From the IMG/VR virus record IMGVR_UViG_3300027917_000127, positions 1-30,773 of that record: a stretch of DNA of 30,773 nucleotides. One strand, 5' to 3'. This document shows, piece after piece, positions 15,721 through 23,835 of this stretch (the stretch's first letter is position 1; every line of letters starts with the position of its first letter). Below the pieces are notes generated by a model. That model did not search any database and was not told where the DNA came from. It saw only the letters and a program-made list of their open reading frames with translations. The stretch comes from a virus. A program made the translations under genes and the position numbers.

Positions 15721-16713
15721 AAGATCGACGAGAACCTTGCTACCTCTACCTTTGCAACTTGAAACGGCATATCCCTTTGTCGTATTAGTTGTATCGTTCG
15801 CCCCAGTAAACGTGATCGTGTGTGCCGCTGCAACATCAGACATTACGACATAACGAATTACATCGAATGCGCCTGTTGAAGTAACGGGCGTCACTCCGTT
15901 TAACTGTTCCAATTCAATCAACTCGGTGCCAGCGCTCGAAATCCCATAATAGATTATGTATTTCGTTCCGGCTGTATCCGAGACGGCTGTAATCTGTCCT
16001 CCGCCTGCCGAAACACCTTCGTGTCCCGTAGCTTTAGATGCGATTAATACTCCTGCTGATTGGGATGCTGCTGAAATTGTCGCAATTGTAGTATTGCTCG
16101 TTCCACTCCGTGCGGTAACTGTTCCTGCCGCAGCAACGGGACTATGTGCATTGTTTTCGCTCATTAGAACGAATCCGATGTTTCCATTCCCTGCCGTGCC
16201 TGACCATTTTGTTGTTCCCGCGACATACGTTCCTGTTGCAGCAAGAGGCCCAATTAGTTCTTTCTTCTCAGTAGAATCATCTGTATCCACTCCAATGACC
16301 ATGAGATATTTCCCAATGTCACTATCGTGGGTTGATGTCCACTCGATTACTTCGTCATCATCCATCGCGGCGCTGACTTCAGCATCAAGTCCTATACTGG
16401 AATCAATTGCTAATTCACCTGTAACTGTCTTTCGGTTCGCATATCCACTACCAGTTGAACGAATCGCCATACCGTCCTCTAAAGGAGCAGCGGCGGTCAT
16501 CTCTACAACTCCGAATCGCTGAACGTTCCCAAAAGCACCACTTGCGATGTCTTCGAGGGTTACGCCATGCGACGCAGCATTGTGCGTTGTTTCAGTTGCA
16601 ATCGTCCCCGCGGCAGCGCGAGCTACAAATACTCCTTTGGCAATTGCCGCTGAAGATTTATACCGACCCGCGATAGCGCGTTTGGCTTTTGCATTACTTA
16701 CTCCTGTTCCCAT
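15709..16713 (-). CDS. Capsid decoration / head-stabilising protein
   Basis: A 334-residue Ala-, Gly- and Thr-rich protein directly downstream of the major capsid gene. The N-terminal about 125 residues resemble DUF2190-like capsid accessory proteins (AKRAIAGRYKSSAAIAKGVF, FGVVEMTAAAPLEDGMAIRS). The C-terminal half is Thr/Ser-rich with Ig-like strands (YIIYYGISSAGTELIELEQL, AAHTITFTGAND). It starts at ATG 16,713 after a strong GGAGGTG site. The gap before it contains a possible TATA box, so it may be transcribed separately. Function is by position and composition. Confidence 0.75.
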   Translation of the reverse strand: MGTGVSNAKAKRAIAGRYKSSAAIAKGVFVARAAAGTIATETTHNAASHGVTLEDIASGAFGNVQRFGVVEMTAAAPLEDGMAIRSTGSGYANRKTVTGELAIDSSIGLDAEVSAAMDDDEVIEWTSTHDSDIGKYLMVIGVDTDDSTEKKELIGPLAATGTYVAGTTKWSGTAGNGNIGFVLMSENNAHSPVAAAGTVTARSGTSNTTIATISAASQSAGVLIASKATGHEGVSAGGGQITAVSDTAGTKYIIYYGISSAGTELIELEQLNGVTPVTSTGAFDVIRYVVMSDVAAAHTITFTGANDTTNTTKGYAVSSCKGRGSKVLVDLVAP

Positions 16714-16826
16714 ATAAACACCTCCACTTATTAAGGTACACAGTACCAGAGGATTTTTTTTTCTAAATTAGAGTAGGAGGCCCGAAGGCCACGTCCTCAA
16801 AACATGCTCAAAAATTGAAAGCTAGA

Positions 16827-16835
16827 ATTTATATT
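16827..16835 (-). promoter_or_regulatory. Possible TATA promoter between major capsid and decoration genes
   Basis: Minus-strand AATATAAAT preceded by AAAGCCG resembles an archaeal BRE-TATA pair. It lies just past the capsid stop and about 120 bases before the decoration start. It is supported by pattern only. The 131-base gap also holds small inverted repeats at 16,734-16,746 (GGTAC arms) and 16,779-16,790 (GGCC arms). Confidence 0.35.
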
Positions 16836-16844
16836 CGGCTTTCA

Positions 16845-18026
16845 TTACGCCTTCTCATAGACGTTGGTTAGTTTCACAATACCATTTGTGTATCGTGTCA
16901 CGTAGCCTAATCGTTGAATCAAGATCAGGAAGTTTACTTGATACCTAGCCCAGAACTCCCGTTGTAATTCCAAAGCAGTAACATTTCCGATGACTGGCGC
17001 TCTGCGGTCAATCATCAAGCATGTACTGTAATCTGGAGTACCCGCAGTAATGGGTAATGCATCTGAAACGACAATAGGCACACCATACAATCGGGCAAGT
17101 TCGCCTGTTAATACAGTCGCACGAGGCCCGTATTTGTCGATAGTGAGCACATGGTCAAACTCTGTCTTGTCCAAGAACCGATGGGCAACCCTGCGTGTGC
17201 AGATAAATGCTCCCGGCTCAAAGCGATTGTCTCCGAGTAAAGCCATAGACTCAACGAAATCATCGTTTGTCAGAGGTGCTAAACTCAAGTCTAAGGTCTG
17301 TCCCGCATCATTAATCATTCCATCGAACATGGATTTGACATCTGGTGCTGAGTAAGATCCCGTAGCTCCTTGAATAAAGGCTTCCTCTTCTCCCATTCGG
17401 ATGGCATCCGCCATCTCCATCGATAGTAAATCCATTACGTCATAAGCCGCATCTTGGATTACTTCTGGAGTGACCCATGTAGCTACAAAGTGTCTTACTT
17501 TCGTAAGTTGCTTTTCGCTAATGGTGCCGCGTGTGGTGTCATCCATCAAGTCAATTAATGAAGTCGAAGGTTCGCCCCGCGTCTTAGATGTTAATCCCGC
17601 AGTTGTAGTTGGAATGTGCAGAATGTCTCCGGGCCCTGTGAAATTCACGACACTCGCTAAATCACGAATGACAGATTTCTCTAAGATCCGGCCCCAAATC
17701 TGACTTGACCAAATTTCGGGGATTAAGTACGCAGTGCTAGTCTCTGTGGTGTAGTACCCTGCAATTGCTTTGGCAACATCTCTCCATTTCTTCTGCATGG
17801 GCGAAGGACTGTAATCGCGCGGTGGGGTTTTAAACCACTTTGCAAAATCACGATGTTCATCCATACGTCGTTCATAGAGTTGATTTAACTCATCTAGGGA
17901 GGTATGTTGCAAATTCTTGGCTCTGGTTTCCGCGATCTGATTAGTCTTCACACGGTCAGAGTATTTCAGTAATTTCCCTAATCGCTGATTCAGGATCATA
18001 GCTCGATCCTTTTCAGTTTGTGGCAT
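16845..18026 (-). CDS. Major capsid protein (HK97 fold)
   Basis: A 393-residue protein. The N-terminal about 105 residues are charged and helical, like a delta domain that is removed by the protease (RLGKLLKYSDRVKTNQIAET, LNQLYERRMDEHRDFAKWFK). The rest has the HK97 layout: STAYLIPEIWSSQIWGRILE, an E-loop-like region GPGDILHIPTTTAGLTSKTR, TWVTPEVIQDAAYDVMDLLS, an A-domain with ARLYGVPIVVSDALPITAG and ELQREFWARYQVNFLI near the C-terminus. It is flanked by protease and decoration genes, as usual. The size matches this family. Confidence 0.92.
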   Translation of the reverse strand: MPQTEKDRAMILNQRLGKLLKYSDRVKTNQIAETRAKNLQHTSLDELNQLYERRMDEHRDFAKWFKTPPRDYSPSPMQKKWRDVAKAIAGYYTTETSTAYLIPEIWSSQIWGRILEKSVIRDLASVVNFTGPGDILHIPTTTAGLTSKTRGEPSTSLIDLMDDTTRGTISEKQLTKVRHFVATWVTPEVIQDAAYDVMDLLSMEMADAIRMGEEEAFIQGATGSYSAPDVKSMFDGMINDAGQTLDLSLAPLTNDDFVESMALLGDNRFEPGAFICTRRVAHRFLDKTEFDHVLTIDKYGPRATVLTGELARLYGVPIVVSDALPITAGTPDYSTCLMIDRRAPVIGNVTALELQREFWARYQVNFLILIQRLGYVTRYTNGIVKLTNVYEKA

Positions 18027-18046
18027 TAGTTTTCACTCTCTTTTTT

Positions 18047-19264
18047 TCAATCTTCGGAGTTTTGGTCGTCTCCTTCGGACTCCCCTTCTTCAAGCTCAAC
18101 TCCTTGCTGCTCCATCAAAAACTCCAATAAATTCGTAACGTTTTCTACCCCGTTTCCAAATTCATTGAGGGTCTGTGTGGTCTCAGCCTGTAGCTCTTCA
18201 AGGCTACTCCGAGCTTGCGTATTAGTTTCTTCTATCTTTTCATTGACCGCTTCGAGAATCTCATCGCGTAATGCGCTGAGACGCTCCCCGAGTTGGTCTT
18301 CGATTTCTGAAAAGACATCAACCTCTTCTTCGTCGTCTCCCCCTTCTTCAGGGTCTTCCGACTCTTGAGGCGTCTTTCCTTCAGTTTCATCTACCAGATT
18401 AGTTTCCCCCTGTTGTTTTGCTATATCGCTCATCATTTTTCCAAGTACGACAGAGATCCGTGCTTCTGGATTCGCTGCGATATTAACGACCGAAGCCTCA
18501 AACAATTCCCAACTATGAATAAGCCGATAATCGAACTCATCATCATCGTTGTAGAACTCTTCCGCGCCACCCCAATCCAACACACCACCGACAGACATCT
18601 CTATGAGAATCCCCTCATCGATGAGTGTCCAGATATCCTGTGCCGTTTTTGAAATTCCGATATATCCTTGAATCTCTCCAGTTTCTACTCCGTACTCGTT
18701 TATTCCTTTCTTAACTGCCCATGCCTTAATAAACCTCCCAATCGGAGGATCATATCGGTTGTGGTTAAAAAGCACAATTCCGCGCTGATTCAATTGATTC
18801 GCGCCTTGTTCGATCGCTTTCCATGTAATTATATCTCGGTCTGAATCTAATGCGGAGGTACTCACCGTCGCTTTAAACACTCCAAGATATTTAGAAAATT
18901 CTTCTGGATCAATCCCATCAGGCACATCATCAGTGCCGAGTGCTTTCTCAATTAAACAAGGAATCCTGAATTTATAATTATTGTCCTCTTTACTTAAGAA
19001 GTTTCGAAGGGCCATATCAAAATCAGAGTAAAAAGATTTCGTGTGTTCTTTCACCCATGCTTTTGCATCGGCCATTGACCACTTACTCTTAAGAAACATA
19101 TATTTTTGAATGCTCGTTGATCCTTGGGCATCACTCTTCAACTTTCCAACCACGGCCTTTATTCCTTTTGTTGAAGAAATTGTAGTGGTTCGGAGCGAAT
19201 CGCTCACAAACAACCCTGAATCCCGAACAGGTATGTGTAAATATTTTTCGCCTTCTTCAGGCAT
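18047..19264 (-). CDS. Prohead protease with C-terminal scaffold-like domain
   Basis: About 405 residues from ATG 19,264; a GTG at 19,273 overlaps the GGTGAG ribosome site, so it is less likely. Residues about 125-290 match phage prohead proteases of the XkdF/herpesvirus-like fold: STSALDSDRDIITWKAIEQG, a His in VLFNHNRYDPPIGR, and a Ser in ILIEMSVGGVLDWGG are the probable catalytic pair. The C-terminal about 100 residues are very acidic and coiled (PEEGGDDEEEVDVFSEIEDQ, LQAETTQTLNEFGNG), typical of an internal scaffold. It would cleave the scaffold and the capsid delta domain during maturation. Confidence 0.85.
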   Translation of the reverse strand: MPEEGEKYLHIPVRDSGLFVSDSLRTTTISSTKGIKAVVGKLKSDAQGSTSIQKYMFLKSKWSMADAKAWVKEHTKSFYSDFDMALRNFLSKEDNNYKFRIPCLIEKALGTDDVPDGIDPEEFSKYLGVFKATVSTSALDSDRDIITWKAIEQGANQLNQRGIVLFNHNRYDPPIGRFIKAWAVKKGINEYGVETGEIQGYIGISKTAQDIWTLIDEGILIEMSVGGVLDWGGAEEFYNDDDEFDYRLIHSWELFEASVVNIAANPEARISVVLGKMMSDIAKQQGETNLVDETEGKTPQESEDPEEGGDDEEEVDVFSEIEDQLGERLSALRDEILEAVNEKIEETNTQARSSLEELQAETTQTLNEFGNGVENVTNLLEFLMEQQGVELEEGESEGDDQNSED

Positions 19265-19760
19265 CGATCTCACCCATCTCTTCCTTTAATCTTTTTAATA
19301 CTACACTAATTTCTAACTTTCGTGTATCTCGTTCTGCTTCCCCTGTCAGTTCAGCAAATAATCGTAACCCTTTTAAGAGAGATTTCAGGTAACGATCCTG
19401 AGCATTGGCCACCCGTAAGAGTTCAGTCACATCTCTGGTATTTTTCAACTCTTCGAGTTCCTTTATCTTGTCCCACGCGAACTGGTGTACTTTCAAATAT
19501 TCATCGAGGGTATTCAAGATCTTTTCTCCGTGCTCCTCTAAAATCTCATCCCGCTTTGGCGCTAGTTTTTTTGCCCTCAGCCAAATCATGTGATTGCTAA
19601 TTTGCTGTTTCGTGATGCTTACATCATATTTCTCTGACATGCGATCTGCAATAGATTCGTAACTTTCCTTTTTCTTAAGCGCAGCAACCTCTAGCTCCTT
19701 GATGTCCTCTGGACTTAAAACGTTGCAAATCGTACATTGATCTTCATGCGTTTGAGCCAT
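19257..19760 (-). CDS. Helix-turn-helix protein, candidate small terminase subunit
   Basis: A 167-residue protein. An N-terminal CTIC pair is followed by a helix-turn-helix (KKESYESIADRMSEKYDVSI then TKQQISNHMIWLRAKK, about residues 31-65), then a long helical region suited to oligomerisation. Small terminases have this layout, but they usually lie upstream of the large subunit; here the gene sits four genes into the block. The start overlaps the gp10-like stop as TAATG. An alternative is a transcription regulator of the late genes. The CxxC pair is unusual for small terminases. Confidence 0.6.
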   Translation of the reverse strand: MAQTHEDQCTICNVLSPEDIKELEVAALKKKESYESIADRMSEKYDVSITKQQISNHMIWLRAKKLAPKRDEILEEHGEKILNTLDEYLKVHQFAWDKIKELEELKNTRDVTELLRVANAQDRYLKSLLKGLRLFAELTGEAERDTRKLEISVVLKRLKEEMGEIDA

Positions 19761-20221
19761 TATCTCCTACCTCTAAAAAACTTTCGTATCCGACTCACTG
19801 TGCCCCGCATCCGCGTTCCGAAGGAAACTGATGCGGCTTCAAATACAATCCCTCTTAAAATTCCATCCAACTCCCCGCGCGCCTGATTAGCACCGATATC
19901 CAAGAAAGGCACTCTATCATGCACAAAATGTGCGTAAGGAACGCGTGTCCCAACTGTTACGGAGTCTCTCTCTAAGACCCAATACGCATCCGCAGGACTG
20001 GCTTCATCATTCGGCTTAACCAAAAAAGATGAATCGAAATGTCCGATAGACGCCTTCAATCGGCCTGTGTCTACGGGAGTAACCTCCCTCGTTCGTTCCT
20101 CAATCAAGAGACCTACTTCTTCTAGGGCGTTCTCTACACTTGTGAGAAGATTGCCCTTAAATCGAGGCATTCCCTTGAGAAACTCGACATCTCCTTCAAC
20201 CTTCGCCGTGATCTTGATCAT
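19760..20221 (-). CDS. HK97 gp10-like neck/tail completion protein
   Basis: A 153-residue protein with the hallmark of the HK97-gp10-like family: VENALEEVGLLIEERTREVT, then PVDTGRLKASIGH, and later TVGTRVPYAHFVHDRVPFLD. It ends with a very basic tail (RIRKFFRGRR). Members help complete the tail or neck and normally lie next to connectors and adaptor genes. Here the gene is directly after the portal, far from the other neck genes. It overlaps the portal stop by four bases. Confidence 0.8.
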   Translation of the reverse strand: MIKITAKVEGDVEFLKGMPRFKGNLLTSVENALEEVGLLIEERTREVTPVDTGRLKASIGHFDSSFLVKPNDEASPADAYWVLERDSVTVGTRVPYAHFVHDRVPFLDIGANQARGELDGILRGIVFEAASVSFGTRMRGTVSRIRKFFRGRR

Positions 20222-21531
20222 AAGCCCCTCTCCTTCTGTCGAGATGGAGCAATCTCTCCCTCTCTCAATTTCCCGGGAGTCTCCTGATCCCGATCCTGTC
20301 GCTCCGATTGTTGTTCATTTAAATTAGTATCCGGCCCCATTCCATCCTCGTTCGTTTCACTTCGAACCCGAACATCAGACACAGGGTCATCCCCTCCTTC
20401 AATCGGAGGAAGACGTAACCGCTTACGAACCTCATTAGGAACAATTGTTTTCCATTTCAGGTAGATTGCGTCGATTTGGGCTTGAACATATGGATCAACC
20501 CATTCATGGAGTTCAAACCGAACATCCCAATAACTTTCTCCAAAGAGCTGAATGATTACGCGATCAATCGCATTCTCAATGACCTGTTGGATTCCATTAA
20601 TGCGGAACCCGAATGTATTGAGCTGTACCCGTGCTCCTTCTAAGCTAACCTTTGACTCATACCCAATGGCAATCGTCGGTACGCGAAGCACTGACATCAT
20701 TTCTCTCCGAGTGGAATTTAGAAGTTCGACATACTCCAAATCCTTATTAATACCCGAAATAGCTTGGATTGTTACATCTCCTGATAATAAGATGTTATCG
20801 CCTGCGCGAATTTCCTTTAACTTCTTTTCAATTCGATTAAATTGATCCTCACTTGCATCCCTCACTAAGAACGCTAGCGTTGGAATCCCTGAGTTATCAA
20901 ATAACTCCTGATTATATCCTTTCGCAGTGGAATAAAGATTGGCACTCTTGACAATCGTTTCTACATCAGAAACGCCATAGAAGGCACTCGCCATTTGATT
21001 CATTGAGACATGCACAATTTCTTCGGGCGTATATTTGGTTTCCCAACTACCCTGTCCCTCTCGATGAACATATCCCGCGACGTTCCCATTCTCATCGCGC
21101 TTAATTTTCATTTCCTCTGTTTCCAGAACGTAGATTCCTTTCGCCCCATTATTTTTGACGCACTCAATATATGCATCATCATAAACAATGGTATTAGTGA
21201 TAAGGGTGCGTAAGAAGATTGGAAACTGCACTTTAGGATGCGCGAAGAAATTCCGAACCTTTATAATTCTTCCTTTCGGTACTTTGATATCAAAAAATCT
21301 AGGAACAAACTCCCATCCTGATTTGATACACGTATCCACAATTGCCCCTACAGGGCCGCGTACATATGGTTCATTCCGATAAATACGTTTATAAGTATTC
21401 TGTTCCGCGCCTACGTCACTCTCTGTCTTAGGGTACATCCCCCAAGGCACAGGGGCTACAAACGGTTTGCTTTTGCTTCCCCCAATGATAATATCTCGCA
21501 ATCGCTTGCGAACTTTAGATAAAAAAGACAA
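20218..21531 (-). CDS. Portal protein
   Basis: A 437-residue protein of the HK97/SPP1-like portal type: a basic N-terminal helix, NTYKRIYRNEPYVRGPVGAI, a wing region with AYIECVKNNGAKGIYVLE, YVHREGQGSWETKYTPEEIV, a stem-like AKGYNQELFDNSGIPTLAFL and a crown-like LLNSTRREMMSVLRVPTIAI then LEGARVQLNTFGFRINGIQQ. The C-terminal about 60 residues are polar and probably disordered. It starts three bases after the terminase stop. It forms the dodecameric DNA channel of the head. Confidence 0.93.
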   Translation of the reverse strand: MSFLSKVRKRLRDIIIGGSKSKPFVAPVPWGMYPKTESDVGAEQNTYKRIYRNEPYVRGPVGAIVDTCIKSGWEFVPRFFDIKVPKGRIIKVRNFFAHPKVQFPIFLRTLITNTIVYDDAYIECVKNNGAKGIYVLETEEMKIKRDENGNVAGYVHREGQGSWETKYTPEEIVHVSMNQMASAFYGVSDVETIVKSANLYSTAKGYNQELFDNSGIPTLAFLVRDASEDQFNRIEKKLKEIRAGDNILLSGDVTIQAISGINKDLEYVELLNSTRREMMSVLRVPTIAIGYESKVSLEGARVQLNTFGFRINGIQQVIENAIDRVIIQLFGESYWDVRFELHEWVDPYVQAQIDAIYLKWKTIVPNEVRKRLRLPPIEGGDDPVSDVRVRSETNEDGMGPDTNLNEQQSERQDRDQETPGKLREGEIAPSRQKERGL

Positions 21532-21533
21532 TT

Positions 21534-23081
21534 TTAAACCCTTCTGATATATACTCGGGATCTTTTGCGCGGATTGATATGTGCTGCTGGATCATTCTTT
21601 ATTCGTTCCAGAAGCTCCTGCATATCCCGTTCGGATTTTGGTGCTTGACTCGCTTCCTTGAAAGGAACTCCCTTGGCATCTGAGTACCCTTTGGGAACTC
21701 GATCTTGCACGGCCAAGGCCAATGCCCATGCCAAATCATCATTTCCTTGACTCTTCCCTGAAAACTTTCGTCTTCCTGAAGGAGTTGTCTCCGCATGGAT
21801 TGCATGGAGCTGATTGATTAGTCGTCGATTATCTGGAATGATTAAGATTCCTGCCTCCATCATTCCTTTCAAATTATAAATCAATCTTTCTTTTACCGCA
21901 TTCGTAAATGTGATTCCTTCTAAGACAGTAGGGCCAATCAAATGCCCTTGCTGTAAGTGATCAACAAACGGTAGTCCAAACGAAGTTTGATCGCAATATA
22001 CCCTTATAGGGCGAAATGCTTTAAAAATTTCAAAAATACGTTCTTCCTGCTCAGGAGCAGGTACATTATCGAACGTCTCCACAAATCGAGTGAACCAAAC
22101 ATATTCCTCAACTTGTTTGGTAATTTCCTCCTCATCCTCCCACACCGTCACTTCTCGCGTCACTTTCTTAGGACTTCGTTCCGTGAGGATAATTGCGGTT
22201 TCTGAGTCCTTCCGCCCGAAGTCAATACCAAGATACCGCGCACGATTTTCGTACAATGGGGGTGGTGAGAACACGCTATACTGTGTGATATCTCGCGTCA
22301 CTTGATCCAATAATGTAAATGGAAAGAGCGTCATGCTCTCATCTACAAAGGTGCAACAAAATTCCATGAGCCATTCTTCTTCGGTATCGCACAGATCTCG
22401 AATGACCTGATATTCTAACCGAGGACATTCCGACCACATAACCTCGTGATAACTCCATTTCGGAAGTTCTTTTCGTCGAATCGCCTCTTGAATTTTCTGC
22501 CATGTTCCATAATAGTGTCCGCTCTTTCCTCGCGCCGTGCTACTCATGGTTAAACGTAACCCTGATCCTACGGCCACTGTCTTAGATGCGGCCTTCCACA
22601 CATCATCCGCATTCGGAACGAATGCCCATTCATCTAGGTATGCATTTCCTGTAAGTCCTCGTGCCGCATCAGGCGACGAAGATAATGCGGTGATTCGTGA
22701 CCCATTCCCAAACTCGAGTTTTGTTTCGCGATCTTTTACAACCGCAATTTCAAATGGTTTGGGCAGATTTCGCGCAGCAAAGCGCGCAACGCGCAACATT
22801 TCGCACGATTGATCCTCTTTTTTCGATACAAAGAAGGACATCATTTCGTCGTTTAACACCGACTGGTGAAACGATTCTAGGGAGAACAACGTCGAAAATC
22901 CTACTCGTCGCGACTTTAATACAAATCGCATCATGCTCGGATCACGTAAGTACCGAATGGCATAGGGATCGAGTTGAATCTTTACGCCTCCTTTGCCCGG
23001 GAAAGGCACATAGCATAAGCGATGAATAAACTTCACCGGATCGAGGAGGGTTTCGTAAATTTTTTGACTTGTCCATGTCAT
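21534..23081 (-). CDS. Large terminase subunit
   Basis: About 515 residues. The ATPase domain has a Walker A-like KSRRVGFST (Arg in place of the usual Lys, as in many phage terminases), Walker B AYLDEWAF and a coupling motif SSTARG. The C-terminal nuclease of RNase H fold shows GIDFGR (first Asp), RVYCDQ (second Asp) and a late NDDLAWALALAV (third acidic site). GTG 23,087 is in frame six bases upstream; ATG 23,081 is preferred. A TATA box at 23,109-23,119 would start the mRNA a few bases before the gene, implying a nearly leaderless message. It packages DNA through the portal encoded next. Confidence 0.96.
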   Translation of the reverse strand: MTWTSQKIYETLLDPVKFIHRLCYVPFPGKGGVKIQLDPYAIRYLRDPSMMRFVLKSRRVGFSTLFSLESFHQSVLNDEMMSFFVSKKEDQSCEMLRVARFAARNLPKPFEIAVVKDRETKLEFGNGSRITALSSSPDAARGLTGNAYLDEWAFVPNADDVWKAASKTVAVGSGLRLTMSSTARGKSGHYYGTWQKIQEAIRRKELPKWSYHEVMWSECPRLEYQVIRDLCDTEEEWLMEFCCTFVDESMTLFPFTLLDQVTRDITQYSVFSPPPLYENRARYLGIDFGRKDSETAIILTERSPKKVTREVTVWEDEEEITKQVEEYVWFTRFVETFDNVPAPEQEERIFEIFKAFRPIRVYCDQTSFGLPFVDHLQQGHLIGPTVLEGITFTNAVKERLIYNLKGMMEAGILIIPDNRRLINQLHAIHAETTPSGRRKFSGKSQGNDDLAWALALAVQDRVPKGYSDAKGVPFKEASQAPKSERDMQELLERIKNDPAAHINPRKRSRVYIRRV

Positions 23082-23108
23082 TCGCACTTCACGTCGCAGC
23101 GTCTTCTC

Positions 23109-23119
23109 ATATATATATC
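23109..23119 (-). promoter_or_regulatory. TATA promoter of the morphogenesis operon (near-leaderless)
   Basis: Minus-strand GATATATATATG preceded by GGGGCGCGGA. An initiation point about 25 bases downstream falls near 23,089, a few bases before the terminase start, so the transcript would be leaderless or almost so, a common archaeal arrangement. A second TATA-like site with BRE-like CCGAAAA lies at 23,236-23,250 on the same strand and would give a longer leader. Confidence 0.5.
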
Positions 23120-23279
23120 TCCGCGCCCCTACGCGTTTGGTATCCGCCTCCCTGTTATCCTAGGCCTCTCTTTCCCCAATCCGATTTCCCCTCGTACTTG
23201 TGTCGGGGGGGTATAACCGCGCGCTTGTATAGACCTCTATATATTTTCGGTGGAATATATACTCGCGCCCCCAACAAGC

Positions 23280-23288
23280 AAAAAAAAA
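23280..23288 (-). terminator. T-tract after the minus-strand zinc-ribbon gene
   Basis: A run of nine A on the plus strand is T9 on the transcript, starting three bases past the stop of the 46-residue gene. Archaeal RNA polymerase terminates at such tracts. It would separate this gene from the terminase operon about 190 bases further on. Confidence 0.55.
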
Positions 23289-23290
23289 GG

Positions 23291-23431
23291 TTACTCTTGG
23301 TAGTAGGGTTCTAATCCCTCAAAGCTCATGCAGTGGGGGCAATATAGCTTTCCACCATCGGGGACAAGTTCGCGCTCAGGGTTGTCAATTCTACCATCAC
23401 ATTTTTTGCAGTACCAAACTATTTGAACCAT
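23291..23431 (-). CDS. Small zinc-ribbon protein
   Basis: A 46-residue protein starting MVQIVWYCKKCDGRI, with CxxC at residues 8-11 and CPHC at 31-34, the layout of a minimal zinc ribbon. An archaeal-type promoter 35-42 bases upstream and a T-tract directly downstream make it a self-contained transcription unit between the divergent control region and the terminase operon. Zinc ribbons of this size in viruses often contact RNA polymerase or other proteins. A late-gene regulator is an attractive guess given its place, but nothing in the sequence proves it. Confidence 0.8.
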   Translation of the reverse strand: MVQIVWYCKKCDGRIDNPERELVPDGGKLYCPHCMSFEGLEPYYQE

Positions 23432-23463
23432 TTTGTTTCTCTCATATAATATTGCTCATGCAA

Positions 23464-23482
23464 AGTATTTAAATCTTTTGGT
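23464..23482 (-). promoter_or_regulatory. Leftward BRE-TATA promoter
   Basis: Minus-strand ACCAAAAGATTTAAATACT contains BRE-like CCAAAAGA directly before TATA box TTTAAATA (23,473-23,466). Initiation about 25 bases downstream gives a leader of roughly 12 bases before the zinc-ribbon ATG. The first 13 bases are identical to the rightward promoter at 23,813. Confidence 0.75.
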
Positions 23483-23506
23483 GCGCCCCTATACACTGTA
23501 TATACT

Positions 23507-23553
23507 CAGTATATATCGGCATACTGCGGCGTATATAATCTATACCGATATAT
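23507..23553. promoter_or_regulatory. Nested inverted repeats in the divergent control region
   Basis: CAGTAT at 23,507-23,512 is inverted as ATACTG at 23,521-23,526. ATATATCGG at 23,511-23,519 is inverted as CCGATATAT at 23,545-23,553. They lie just upstream of the leftward promoter and are good operator candidates for a dimeric regulator. No gene is seen in this stretch. Confidence 0.5.
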
Positions 23554-23608
23554 ATTGCGCTCCTCACAATATAACTCAATCATACAAATAGAGCGCGAAT
23601 ATATACCC

Positions 23609-23706
23609 CCTCAAAGATCAATACCTCCTACTCAAAAATGAGTATAGCCCTATCAAAAGTGAGTATATTAACTCAAAAATAAGTAGTCTTACCCATAAGG
23701 GAGTAT
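23609..23706. repeat. Five imperfect direct repeats spaced 20-21 bp
   Basis: Copies resembling ACTCAAAAATGAGTATA begin near 23,609, 23,630, 23,651, 23,671 and 23,691. The second copy is itself palindromic (ACTCA-AAAA-TGAGT). The spacing equals two helical turns, so bound proteins would line up on one face of the DNA. They sit midway between the divergent promoters and may be operators or origin iterons. Confidence 0.6.
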
Positions 23707-23711
23707 AAAGC

Positions 23712-23769
23712 GCGCTGATATATACCAAGATAGCGCGGTATATACTCCATAACCGCGCGGTATATACCA
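23712..23769. repeat. Three repeats of GCGCGGTATATACC, 20-22 bp apart
   Basis: Copies begin near 23,712, 23,733 and 23,755, with a related copy (GCGCGAATATATACC) near 23,593 on the other side of the five direct repeats. Each joins a GCGC core to an alternating TATATA tract. They lie upstream of the rightward promoter. They may be a second operator class or easily melted origin elements. Confidence 0.5.
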
Positions 23770-23812
23770 CTATACCATAAGGGCTAAAATATATATTGTA
23801 TAGCGGACTTCA

Positions 23813-23830
23813 ACCAAAAGATTTATAAGC
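23813..23830 (+). promoter_or_regulatory. Rightward BRE-TATA promoter
   Basis: ACCAAAAGATTTATAAGC has BRE-like CCAAAAGA directly before TATA box TTTATAAG. Initiation about 25 bases downstream falls near 23,850. This leaves a leader of about 265 bases before the first rightward gene, and that leader is strongly structured. Confidence 0.72.
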
Positions 23831-23835
23831 CTAAA

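Noticed and set aside
15956-16522. 188-codon plus-strand frame opposite the decoration gene
   Set aside because: It is an antisense shadow of an Ala/Thr-rich coding region and has no upstream ribosome site.
16742-16763. T-tract on the plus strand as a terminator for the virion operon
   Set aside because: The run is T on the plus strand, so it is A in the leftward transcript and cannot serve as a T-tract for it.
23069-23314. Plus-strand frames between the terminase and the zinc-ribbon gene
   Set aside because: They lack ribosome sites, run through promoter-like TATA tracts and look like translated low-complexity sequence.
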